From positions 189,617,485 to 189,681,484 of the forward strand of contig OZ018321.1 of assembly GCA_963969495.1 (NCBI GenBank): DNA of 64,000 nucleotides, read 5' to 3'. The notes below the pieces were generated by a model. That model did not search any database. It was given only the letters and a program-made list of their open reading frames with translations, and was not told where the DNA came from. This document shows positions 37,998-51,849 of the stretch, piece by piece. The DNA comes from Ceratothoa steindachneri (lineage: Eukaryota; Arthropoda; Malacostraca; Isopoda; Cymothoidae). The stretch's first letter is position 1. Every line of letters starts with the position of its first letter. The position numbers and the translations under genes are program-made.

Positions 37998-38078
37998 AAA
38001 AGAGAGAGAGAGAGAGAGTAAAGAGAGAGAGAGAGTAAAGGGAGACAGAGAGAGAGAGAGTAAAGAGAGAGAGAGAGC
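37998..38078. repeat. GA-rich microsatellite
   Basis: Interrupted GA repeats (with GTAAAG spacers) between the 5' end of the LINE and the 128-bp tandem repeat. Confidence 0.95.
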
Positions 38079-38080
38079 AA

Positions 38081-38740
38081 AAAGTTAGTATTGGAATTAT
38101 TTTGTTTTGGCAATAACATCAAAACTATTCAGCTGATTCTAACGAAATTTGAAACCCTTATGTTGTTTTACATTATCTTTCGAATGATATAATTGCCAAG
38201 GTCTTCCCAAAGTTAGCATTGGAATTATTTTGTTTTGGAAATAACATCATAACTATTCGGCCGATTCTAACGAAATCTGAAACTCTTATGTTGTTTTACA
38301 TTCTCTTTCGAATGATATAATTACCAAGGTCTTCCCGAAGTTAACATTGGAATTATTTTGTTTTGGCAATAACATCAAAACTATTCAGCTGATTCTAACA
38401 AAATTTGAAACCCTTATGTTGTTTTACATTCTCTTTCGAATGATATAATTACCAAGGTCTTCTCAAAGTTAGCATTTGAATTATTTTGTTTTGGCAATAA
38501 CATCATAACTATTCGGCCGATTCTGACGAAATCTGAAACTCTTATGTTGTTTTACATTCTCTTTCGAATGATATAATTACCAAGGTCTTCCCAAATTTAA
38601 CATTGGAATTATTTTGTTTTGGCAACAACAACATAACTATTCGGCCGATTCTAACGAAATTTGAAACCTTATTTTCTTTTACATTCTCTTTCGAATGGTA
38701 TAATTTTCAATGTCTTCCCAAGTTTAGTCCAGGAATTATT
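38081..38740. repeat. 128-bp tandem repeat, five copies plus a partial
   Basis: Copies start at about 38081, 38209, 38337, 38465 and 38593, exactly 128 bp apart, with a decaying sixth start near 38719. Copies 1 and 3 carry ATTCAGCTGATTC; copies 2, 4 and 5 carry ATTCGGCCGATTC, with linked changes downstream. The array is therefore A-B-A-B-B and grew partly as a 256-bp dimer. AT-rich; no coding signal. Confidence 0.95.
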
Positions 38741-38819
38741 GAAAGTTTTGAAGGTCATAAATAAGAATAAGTGAGAGCACGCGACTTTAGTCAGTAGACC
38801 TTGTGTTTCTTTAAATGAG

Positions 38820-39660
38820 TTAGAGATCTTTTCAAATCTTTTTCGTTTAAAATGATTTATTACAGATTTTTACTCTTTTTATTGTTTAAAACGATTGAGA
38901 GAATCTTAGTCCGCATTATATTTTATTATATGGCTTAGAGGAGATCTTGACCATATATTTTGTCTAAAATGATTTAGTGGAGATCAGTAATCCTGTTATT
39001 GTTTAAAAACATTAGAATGGGATCAAGACTTCATTTTCTAGTGATTTAGTGTTGATAAGTACTTCATTTATTGTATAAAATGATTTAAAGATCAGTACTC
39101 TCCTAAGTTTTAAAGTTATTTAATGGAGTTAGTACTCCCTTAATTGTTTAAAATGATTTAGATGAAATCGTTGTTCCCTTTATTGTTTAAAATGAATTAT
39201 CTTAAACTAGTACTTCTTTTTAATTGTGTAAAATAGTTTACGAATCTTACTTCATTTATTGTTTAAATTATTTAGACAAGATCAGTACTCCCTTTTTTGG
39301 TTAAAATGATTAAGAGGACAGTAGTACTCCCTTTTTTTTTTAAATGACTTAGAGGAGATCTTACCTCATCTTTTTGTTTAAAATGATTTAGTGAAGATCA
39401 GTACTCCTGTTATTATTTAAAAACATTACATCAAGACTATTTTTTAACATGATTTAGTGTTGATCAGTACTCCCCTTATTGTTTAAATTGATTTACAGAA
39501 GATCAATACTCTCTTTATTGTTCTAAATGATAGAGCGGAGAGCAGTACTTAATTTTTATAATTAAATAATTTAGAGGCGATATTTCTCCATTTTTACTGT
39601 AAAATATTTTTGAGCAGATCATTTCTCCTTTTATTGTTTAAAATGATTTGGAGGTCCTCG
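38820..39660. repeat. Degenerate tandem repeat of about 40 bp
   Basis: Recurring AAAATGATTTAGAGGAGATC, then a TACTCCCTTTATTGTTTAAA core, with variable spacing. About twenty diverged units. Confidence 0.85.
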
Positions 39661-40220
39661 TACTCTCTTTGTTCTTTGACCAAAGTCCGAGCGCACAATG
39701 GCCAAGTTAACTCGAATTCCGGTGCGAATTCTCATCTCCTTCTTTGTCGTCAGCCTTAGATTGCCTCATGTTCCGACTCCCCGAGAGAAGAACCTCGGAC
39801 AGAGAGAACGGTTGTTCCATGAGCTACCATTATGGATTGCCTTCTCGACACCCGCCCCAAAGCAGGTCGATCTGTTCTAGATATCTTTCCTTCATCTTCA
39901 CCTACTCCTTCACATATCTCGTCTCAAAGATTCTGGGCGGAGTTTGCCTCGTTGGGGTCCGCTTATTAGTTTAAAGTAACAACACTAGCAACGCCCATAC
40001 CAGAAAAGTGACTAGACCAGTAATATTCAACCTCTTTTTTTTATCCTTTCCAAGGCTTCATGCCCCCCCTCCTCTTTCCTCTCTCCTTTCGAAGATTGCT
40101 TCACTCGAAAGGTAGATTTTAAAAAATATTAATGCAACTATAAATGGAATATTTTATACCTCTAAATGGGATATATTTTTGTTCATTTCATTTTCCAGAT
40201 ACAAGAAAATATGAGACTTC
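39661..40220. other. Unannotated DNA
   Basis: No gene recognised between two tandem repeats; two short overlapping plus-strand frames at 39698-39974 resemble nothing I know. Confidence 0.5.
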
Positions 40221-40430
40221 AAGTTCATGTAGAATCTGTACAATTATATTGATACCAGTTCATGTAGAATCTGTACAATTATATTGATACAAGTTCATGT
40301 AGAATCTGTACAATTATATTGATACAAGTTCATGTAGAATCTGTACAATTATATTGATACAAGTTAATGTAGAATCTGTACAATTATATTGATACAAGTT
40401 CATGTAGAATCTATACAATTATATTGATAC
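40221..40430. repeat. 35-bp tandem repeat, six copies
   Basis: AAGTTCATGTAGAATCTGTA followed by CAATTATATTGATAC, six times over 210 bp with very few substitutions, so recently expanded. Confidence 0.97.
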
Positions 40431-40639
40431 AATCATAACTATCTAAACACTTCGAGTCTTTCGATTCATATCCCCCCCCCTCCCCTTTCACTCTGCTTGG
40501 TTGATCGCCCCTACAGTAGACGGTAAAGATCAATCTTAAATTCATTTAGGCCTCTCTGAACCTATGTAGAATTTGGAGCCTTAACAAATTTTGACTTCTA
40601 ATTCTACATTACGTACCTAACCCGTGTGTATTGGAATTA

Positions 40640-41030
40640 ATACGAGAAAATTTCGAAAAATGGGAATCAAAATGTAAAAATTTCGAAAAATGGGAATCAA
40701 TATGTAAAAATTTCGAAAAATAGGAATCATTATGTAAAAATTTCGAAAAATAGGAATCAATATGTAAAAATTTCGAAAAATAGGAATCATTATGTAAAAA
40801 TTTCGAAAAATAGGAATCAATATGTAAATATTTCGAAAAATAGGAATCAATATGTAAAAATTTTGAAAAATGGGAATCAATATGTAAAAATTCCCAATAA
40901 TGGGAATTAATATGCAAAAATTTCGAAAAATAGGAATCAATATGTAAATATTTTAAAAATGGTTATCATAATGTTCAAATATATAAAAAATGGGAATCAA
41001 TATGTAAAAATTTTGAAATATTGAGCACAA
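40640..41030. repeat. 30-bp tandem repeat, about 12 copies
   Basis: Units of AAAAATTTCGAAAAATAGGA plus ATCAATATGT, well conserved to about 40960 and decayed to 41030. Because 30 is a multiple of three, two minus-strand frames stay open and give 10-residue peptide repeats without meaning. Confidence 0.95.
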
Positions 41031-41305
41031 TATGTTGAATACTTGTTTGAGGAAGAAATAAGTTAATGTGATTGGCAAATTTACAACATAACACAGAGGT
41101 GCGTACACATTGGTATCTTTACGTCAAATAAATAACCTTTAAGAATGTAAATCACAAAAATCAACTTTATTTTTAGTTATTAAAATTCGCTCTCATTAAA
41201 TCACGCCCGAGAAAGACTCAGTTACGAAGAAACCTCATTCATAACCGGATTTATTACTAAGGACAAAAGGACAAAGTCTATTTTCTGTTATTTAATTGTA
41301 AAATG

Positions 41306-41420
41306 TGAGTGATGGCCCCAAAGCGTGGAAACACCTTCTAGAATCTGGTGAAGTTAAGCCAATATGGGGTGTAGTTAGTCTCTGGATGAAGTTCCGATTC
41401 GGGTTTACTGCTCGGTACTC
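41306..41420 (+). pseudogene. 5S rRNA-like relic or 5S-derived SINE head
   Basis: The order of blocks follows arthropod 5S rRNA: GATGGCCCC, GCGTGGAAACACC, then GAAGTTAAGCC (box A region), GGGGTGTAGTTAGT and CTCTGGATGA (box C region) at matching spacing. Helix-closing 5' and 3' ends are not preserved. It is a decayed pseudogene or the head of a 5S-type SINE. A short stretch resembling a tRNA A box (GAGCCGAGTGG, about 41552) lies downstream. Confidence 0.55.
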
Positions 41421-44424
<3,004 letters not shown>

Positions 44425-45359
44425 ATCACCCGACCGTGACCTGAAAATAGAGGGAGAGGGGTTACGCCCCCTTGTCGCGGGAAGAGAGCTTGTGCGTACC
44501 CTTGACTTTTCGAGCTATGTCGGTGGGGGTACCTCTTCTGAGTACCCCTGGTAGGGCTTCCCTTGTCGATTTGGTCGGAAACGAGGTTCCAGACTAAGTG
44601 CGTCATTCCTTCCTTTTTCTACTTTATCCTTCTCCTTTTTTACTTTTATCCTATCTCTCTCACTTATACAAAAAGAAAAAAAAAAAAAGCCTACTCCTAT
44701 CATGTCACTCTTTCCCTTTTTTCCCCCTCTATCTACATATAAGGACCTGGCAGTTACCTCACGCGTCAGAAGAGAGGCTTTGGAACCTCTATAAACAACG
44801 CCAATCGACGCTCACTGGTTGCGAGAGACTAGGACTAGAGGTGTCCTAGGCGTTGGGCACGATGAATGGGATGAGGGTGGTGCTCCGTTAACCCCTTCCC
44901 TGGCGCGTAATTATTGACCATTCCCAGTGACCGTTGACGGGTGCCTCTGGTAGCATCGGTCCGAGGTGACGGCCCTTTGTTCCCAGGTTGGTTGCCAGGC
45001 CAATAAAAAGCCTTGGGTCGAGTCTCTTGGTGTGGCGGAATATTCATTGAACGCTGCTCCGAGATCTTGGCCGTCGTGAAGGGAACTAGTAGGAGTTTAG
45101 TACGGGGTGTGCTCCGTTGTTCACCTAGTGAGAAATCGATGGTCCCTTCGGGGACCGTCAGTGCTGCTTGGTTGGGAGCCACGGCACGCCGAGGTTTGAC
45201 GACTCGGTCGGACGAACAGCAGGGCAAGGAGCGTGCCTTCTGAAAGATCCGAAACCTCTACGATCGATAGGCAGGAACGGTTCACGCGGGGCGAACTCAC
45301 CACCTACCTTTCTTTTTTTTGAGTGGTCACAAAGTATTCAGAGAATTAAAGTGTTCAGC

Positions 45360-46582
45360 ATGACTGGAAAGAAAGGATCTGGTGCATTAAAATATACCTG
45401 CTCGACATGCCAAAAGGACAAGTGGTGCGTAGATTTTCCGGAGGTGTGTTTCTCAAAATGCCACCCTGGAAGTATCTGCACGGACTGCGTCCTAAGGGCA
45501 GAACTTCAGGAGCTTAAGGAAGTTTTTAAATCTTCTGCGGAAAAACTCGACAATTGGAAGAAAAGGTCAAAATCCTCGCATCTGAGCCATCATTGCAGAG
45601 ATAACAGCCACCAAGGTAGAGCAAGAACATCAAGAAACTCCCAACAACGCCGATGGCTCCTCTGTTGAGCCCTCAAGCACCGCGTCGATAGAGATAGGCC
45701 ATCCATCCGACGTCCCAGAGCCAGCTGCTGCTGAGGTTACTCAGGGCGTCAAAAAGAAGATAAGGAAGAGTAAGAAAGGAAAAACAGTAGATAAAACAGA
45801 AGAGAAAGTAGAAACGGAAGAAAAAACGAAGAAGAAAAAGAAGAAGAAAAAAACCCAAAAAGTGGGGAAGAAAGAGGAATCGAAAGAGCCCATACTGAAA
45901 GGGAAGCCTCTGTCCTCGGAACCCAAATGCGCGAGGGTCATCGTTATCGGTGACTCCCAAGCACGGGATCTACAACCCTTCCTAGCGGCCCGCCTTTGCA
46001 CCAGTGTGAAGGTAAGCTGCCTTCCAGGAAAGGGAAACGGAGAAATAAGGGTGGAGGCTGAGAAATCCCAGATCTCTGAGAACTCAATAGTTGCCCTCAT
46101 GGCAAGTGCCAACGATCCCTACCTACGAGGAGGTAAAGTAGGCGCCAGCGGGAAGATCCTGACCACGGCCATGGGAGGAGTTGACGACTGTGGGCTAAAA
46201 ACCCGCAGACGTGTCGTAGACGGGATACTCCCAAGACGAGGTCCATCCCGCAATACTCACGCGAGGAACGTCTCCATAAACCAACGCCTGGGAGATCTTT
46301 GTACGGCGGAAGGAGTCTTTTTTTTGTAGACCCCTACCGCACCTTTTACGGGAGAAATGACCTGTACAAAAGAGACGAGGGCATCTTTCTTTTAAAGTGA
46401 AAGCTGCACTCGCGAACATGATCCAGGATGTTGTGGAGCCGACCCAAAGAAGTGTCAGACCCCGAGTAAAGGAGGACGTTCGCCAGTACACCTGTGTTAC
46501 TCCAGGAACGACCTTTTCTGAAGTCACAAAGAGGGGAGTGACCCTGCCACAGAGAAAGAAAGCGGGAAACAGAAGAGCGTAG
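45360..46582 (+). pseudogene. LINE alpha ORF1: zinc-finger and SGNH-esterase-like protein
   Basis: MTGKKGSGALKYTCSTCQKD opens at 45360 with the same cysteine spacing as the minus-strand copy. The frame is lost near 45560. It resumes with a lysine-rich linker (about 45750-45880) and VIVIGDSQARDLQPFLAARL, which carries a canonical GDS serine block. ASANDPYLRGG (Asn block) and GILPRRGPSR follow. A frameshift falls inside the Asp/His block near 46380, then comes the terminal ANMIQDVVEPTQRSVR segment. In this copy the frame is open upstream to 45168 (MVGSHG), so a 64-residue N-terminal extension is possible; in the minus-strand copy that extension is frame-shifted, which argues for 45360 as start. 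Confidence 0.85.
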
Positions 46583-49357
46583 GGAGTCCTACAGTAGGGG
46601 AATCCCTCAAAGTTCTTCTATTTAAGGCGAGGTCTATCAGAAACAAGTTTCTAAAACTTCATGGCCTCGTAGCCACAGAAGAACCGGAGATGGTGGCCAT
46701 AACGCAGTTGTGGATAAAAACCTCAAGCCGAGATTTTGAAGGGGAATTCACGATTCCCAGTTACCAGCTCTTCCTGAAAGATAGGCCAGACAGAGAGGGT
46801 GGCGGTGTGATGTTGCATGTCATGGATACTCTCAACTCGACGGATTGCAACATCGTATCCGACCATGAACTACTAAGTGTTGACCTAGAGATAGGTCCTG
46901 CCAAATACAGGACCCTGGTGCTTTATAGACCTCCTGCCCAACTCGTTAAAAAGGACAGATATCTGTACCAGCTACTAAGAGAACTTGTCGAAGACAGGTT
47001 GTGTATCGTCATGGGTGATTTCAACACACAAGTTGACTGGGAAACGAGAGAACCCTGTGGCGAGAACGCACTACTCCTGGAGTTCGCGAACAACGAGTTC
47101 CTGACACAATGGGTGAGAGAGCCAACGAGAGGAGACAATATCCTCGACTTGGTTTTCACCTCTAAGGATGACATCGTTGAGGACCTCTCTGTTGGAGAAG
47201 AGCTCGGTGGCAGTGACCACCGACTAATTAGATTTGTAGTCAAAGTCCCAAAGGCAGGGCCTGCAACTAGTAAATCGAGGAAACTCGATTTAAAAAGAGC
47301 GGACTTTGCAGATCTTCGTGCTGGACTGACTGACGCGAGGCTAGAAGTGTGCGATGTTGTTGAAGACTCGTGGAACAGTTTCAAAACCACATTCATGAGT
47401 CTTTAATCGCGTTTCATCCCTCTGAAATGTCCCCGTCGGTCTTCTGTTTAATCAAAGTGGTTTAATCGAGAAATCGGCTAACTACTTAGGAAGAAGAGAA
47501 CTGTGTACCGGCAATCGATGATCTCGGGTGACTTTTACAAATACCGGAGGCTAGCCAGGAGAGTGAAGTCCAGCATAAGGACGGCTAAGCGGTCTGAGGA
47601 ACTCCAAGTGGCGAGACTCTGTAAAGAGAATCCCAAGGAGTTTTTTGGATATGTGAACAGCCGTAAACCAATCCGTCGAACGATTGGCCCTTTAAGAAAT
47701 GAGGAGGAGGCATTAAAGCACTTAGACGCAGAAAATGATAACCTCCTCAACGACTACTTCTCTTTAGTGTTTACAGAAGAGTGTGGTCCCATCCCCCAGC
47801 CGATGGATTCCTACTCGGGGGAAAAGCTGAAGCATATGGATTTCACCGAAGGGGAAATAAAAAAAAAGATCAGTGACCTAATGACGAATAAGTCACCTGG
47901 CCCGGATGGGTTTCTACCTAAAGTGTTGAAAGAAGTGCGCGATCAATTGTCACGACACCTGAGCGCAATCTTCAACATGTCAATCCAGACCGAATGCGTT
48001 CCTAGAGACTGGCGTGAAGTGGAGGTGACTCCTATGTTCAAGAAAGGAGACCGTAGCCAACCGTTAAACTACCGACCTATCAGTCTGACTTCAATAGTCG
48101 GTAAACTCATGGAAAGCATGATGGTGGACAAAATGACGTCGTATTTAGAGTCAAACCTGCTACTGAGGAGTTCCCAGCACGGCTTCCGAAGGCAACGGTC
48201 ATGTCTGACGAACCTTGTGGAATTCTTCCACTTCGCGTTCAGTGAGCACGATCGGGACAAGGCAGTGGATGTTGTGTACTTAGACTTTCAGAAAGCCTTT
48301 GATAAGGTACCATACCACCGCCTTCTCCGGAAAGTGCGAGCGCTGTGCATAGACCAAAAAGTAGTTAGCTGGATCGAGAACTGGCTAAGTGGCAGACGGC
48401 AACAGGTGGTGGTGAATGGACAGGCTTCTGAGTGGGTGCTCATTACTAGCGGGGTGCGTTAAAGTTCTGTCCTAGGACCACTACTATTCATCATTTACGT
48501 CAACGACATGGACGGTGACATGGTTGCCAAGATTTCCAAATTTGCCGACGATACCAAGCTTGGTAAGAACGTTGCAAAGGATGGAAATACTGCCCGCCTG
48601 CAGGAAGATCTTGGAAAGATTGGGGAGTGGTCGGACACGTGACAAATGCCTTTTAACGTGAACAAATGCAAAGTGATGCATATCGGCCACAGAAACCCCC
48701 AATCTCAGTATAACCTTAAGGGCACTGCTTTTGAATCGAGTGACACTGAGAAGGACTTGGGTGTAACTATCACTTGCGACCTCAAGTTCTCGAAACAGTG
48801 CATCGAGGCAGAGAAGAAAGCCCAAAGGATGTTAGGTTACATAAAGCGCCAGTTTGGATACCGTAACAAGGAGATAGTACTTTGTCTGTACAACTCTCTC
48901 GTTCGGCCGCACCTGGAGTATGCCGTACAATTTTGGAGTCCTTCGTTTTAAAAGGATATCGCAAGGTTGGAACGCGTACAAGCCAGGGCAACCAAGCTGA
49001 TCCTCCCTTATCCGACATAAAAGTTATGAGGATATACTAAGGGAATTAAATCTGTTTTCGCTGGAAACCCGTAGACTGCGTGGTCAGCTCATCGAAGTTT
49101 TCAAAATACTTCGAGGGTTCGACAATGTTGACTACCGGGATATTTTCACTCTGAGTGAGAACAGAACGCCCAATCACGGCTTCAAACTTGAACTGAAGCG
49201 TTACAACCGCAATCTGTGTTGAAATTTTTTCACTTACAGTATCTGCGGTAAGTGGAACGCACTTCCAGTGGAAGTTGTTAACAGTGAATCTGTCCAGTTC
49301 AAGTCAAGACTAGACAAAATCTTGAAAAGTGGCCGTTTAGGAACGCAAAACAATTGA
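46428..49357 (+). pseudogene. LINE alpha ORF2: endonuclease and reverse transcriptase
   Basis: The start at 46428 is by alignment with the other copy, overlapping the end of ORF1. Early stops (about 46488 on) disable the first 80 codons. The endonuclease is open from 46690 to 47403 (SYQLFLKDRPDREGGGVML, MGDFNTQVDWE, GGSDHRLIRF). CAA to TAA changes occur at about 47404 and 47450, the RT is open 47503-48462 through QHGFRRQRSC and YLDFQKAFDKVPYHR, another CAA to TAA falls inside box B (VR-stop for PQG), and TGG to TGA near 48641. FADDTKLG is present. The C-terminal block is broken by TAA and TGA at about 48949 and 49220. The whole is about 976 codons. Confidence 0.92.
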
Positions 49358-49455
49358 GCAGCCATGTGCCTGCCCGATTGCTAGTCCAAAGGTACCCTCT
49401 TTGAATAGACCATAAGGTCTCCTAGGGTACTTCCTTTCCCTTTTACTCCTTGTTA

Positions 49456-49458
<3 letters not shown>

Positions 49459-49536
<78 letters not shown>

Positions 49537-49560
49537 ACTCACACACAAACGCGCGCGCGG
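49459..49560. repeat. Compound (TC)n(CA)n(CG)n microsatellite
   Basis: About 75 bp of TC repeats, then CACTCACTCACACACA and GCGCGCGCG. It begins directly at the 3' tail of the LINE. Confidence 0.96.
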
Positions 49561-50720
49561 TGCCTCCTCGGTATGTTTCACAAGATCTTTTGAGTTACTG
49601 CTTTCGCTTTAAACTTTTTTTAACCCACACTCTCAAACATATGCACATTCATTCTCACTCTCGGTATCCTCAACCATTTTATTGTTATCTTTATATCCAT
49701 CTCAACACCACCTTTCTTTTTATTTCCTCCTTGAAATAAATATCCCCTTTAGGGACATTTATTTTCATAAATTAAGTCTAATTTTCGCTCCCCATCTTAA
49801 CCTGTCTGTCTATCCTTTCGTTTCCTCGTTTCCTCGCACTAAGTCAAGATGATAAAGTTTGTCTCATCAATTTCCTTCCATTTGTCAAAAGTCTTTTGTT
49901 CTAATTTCTCCTTTTCTTCTTACTAATATCCCTACTTACATTGGGAATTCCCAGTTACCCCTACTTCAGATATCAAGTCTCAGGTCTAAAGTTAGATATC
50001 CCATCGCGAAGATGGGAAGGGGAGGGGGGAGGCAAGATATTCCTTTGTGGAAGCCCAGGAGGAAATGCAGGTTTACGGTTCATGCACCTGCGATGTTTCA
50101 TCTTGGGAGGAAAACAGGAAACGCCGCGTGTTGAAATGAGCTGGATGAAGCAACGTCCTCAGGTGTGGCTGATGTTGTGGATGTTATTGTTGTTTTGATC
50201 ATCATCTAATGTTTGCTCGTCCACGGTGTTTTTTGTTTTTGTCATCCTGGTGATCAATCGCCAACAACATAGATGAGATTTTGTCTATTTATATATTCTT
50301 TTATAGACTGAACACCAACGAGGCCTTAAGAAAGGTTTAAAAAAATAGATTGTGAAAGTGATGAAGTTAGGGGAAGTGAAAATGCGTTGTACATTTCCTG
50401 AGCATCCCAAAAGATGACACTATTAGGCGTGTTGGCTATCAAAAGGGTGCATAATCCCTTACCCCAACTCTTGTAATCAAGGCTGTTTCTTGTGGAGGTC
50501 GTGTAATGTGGGAATGATATGAAAATGCTCTTCCCCCTTCCTTAATGTGCAATTGTCTGTAATCCAACGGAGGCACGCCACGTGAAAGATTAAGCATACG
50601 AGGAGGTAGCAAAAGAAGAAATAAAATTGGATAGGATACTAAAAAATATAAAGTATGTCAAATGCCAGTGGAATAGTATTTCATATGTGCTGGCTGCAGA
50701 TGATGCTACTACGCCCAACC
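49561..50720. other. Unannotated DNA
   Basis: No gene recognised. Pyrimidine-rich to about 49940; nothing resembling a known family after that. Confidence 0.55.
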
Positions 50721-50724
50721 ATTC

Positions 50725-51105
50725 GGTCGAACTAAAGACTCCTGGAATTCAGAGGATTTTGTTTGATTCATTTTGGCGGGTGAGCAAAGGTTCGAAGGAC
50801 TCCAGGAACTCAGAAGGTTTTGTTTGATCCATTTGTGTTGGTGAACAAAAGTTCGGAAGACTACAGGAACCCAGACGGTTTTATTTGATACGTTTGGGCC
50901 GGTGAACAAAGGTTCAAAAGACTCCAGGAACTCAGAAGGCTTTGTTTCATCCATTTTTGCGGGTCAAAAAAAGTTCGGAAGACTCCAGGAACTCAGAGGA
51001 TTTTGTTTGATCCATTTGCGCGGGTGAAAAAATGTTCGGAAGACTCCAGGAACTCAAAGGATTTTGTTTGATCCATTTGGGCGGGTGAACAAAGGTTCAG
51101 AAGCT
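50725..51105. repeat. 61-bp tandem repeat, about six copies
   Basis: The TTC of each unit start falls at 50791, 50852, 50913, 50974, 51035 and 51096, a strict 61-bp period. Units contain GACTCCAGGAACTCAGAGGA and TTTTGTTTGATCCATTTG. About 85-90 percent alike by eye. Confidence 0.95.
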
Positions 51106-51849
51106 CAATTTATGAATAAGAAACAAAGCGAGCAACTTTTGCTTCTGGTCGGAAGTGAGGCCTTTTTTTTCATACAATGCATTGTTACAATAAACGTTGT
51201 CAAGTTTTATGACGCGCTGAATGAGGAAGTTTACAGGCTGGGAATAAACGAGACTGACAGGCATACATACACAGAAGTAGAAATAGAATTTTCAAAACAA
51301 CGAATGGCGAGAGAAATTATATAGAAGATACGAAGTTAATGTTTTGGAATAGACGTTTCTTTTTTAATTTAGCTAATGGACTACACGTCACAGTCAGACA
51401 TTTTATTGTTTTTCAGCTACGAAATATTTTATTAAACATTTGATGATATACAAGATGAATTAGTCTTTCATTTTACCTTTTTAATAGCAAGTAAACATGT
51501 ATTGGTTGTATATAGTATAAAGAAGGTAGATGATTAATGAATGTTATGAAACATAATTCCCAGCATTTTCTCTGGACATACAAGGGACTGTGTTGGACGA
51601 GGATGATGTGTTTCCCAACCCTTCTTAAACGATGGCTGATAAAATTTACCACCTCTGTCTTAATCTTAGGTTTTGAAGAGTTAATTCATACATCGTTCTA
51701 GCATCATAAACTAGCTGATACTCGATAGTTAATTACAAGGAAAAAATAAAATTAATTTGATCAGTGGGTTATAAAATTAGAGGATAGATCTATTGGAAAA
51801 CAAAAATAACATACAATTATGCTGGATTATGTAAAACACAAAAGTTAAC
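51106..51849. other. Unannotated AT-rich DNA
   Basis: Nothing recognised. Confidence 0.55.

Larger units (their letters stand above)
44425..49457 (+). mobile_element. LINE alpha, near full-length copy (about 5.0 kb)
   Basis: It begins near GAAAATAGAGGGAGAG (44441) with about 0.9 kb of 5' UTR matching the other two copies. ORF1 from 45360 and ORF2 from about 46428 follow, then a 3' UTR with the stem-loop at 49389-49432 and a TTACTCCTTGTTACTC tail that runs straight into (TC)n at 49459. It is oriented head to head with the minus-strand copy 6.4 kb away. More stops and frameshifts than that copy suggest a somewhat older insertion. Confidence 0.92.

Noticed and set aside
40609..40940. Minus-strand frames with 10-residue repeats (FSKFLHIDSY-like)
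   Set aside because: Artefact of the 30-bp tandem repeat; both overlapping frames are open equally.
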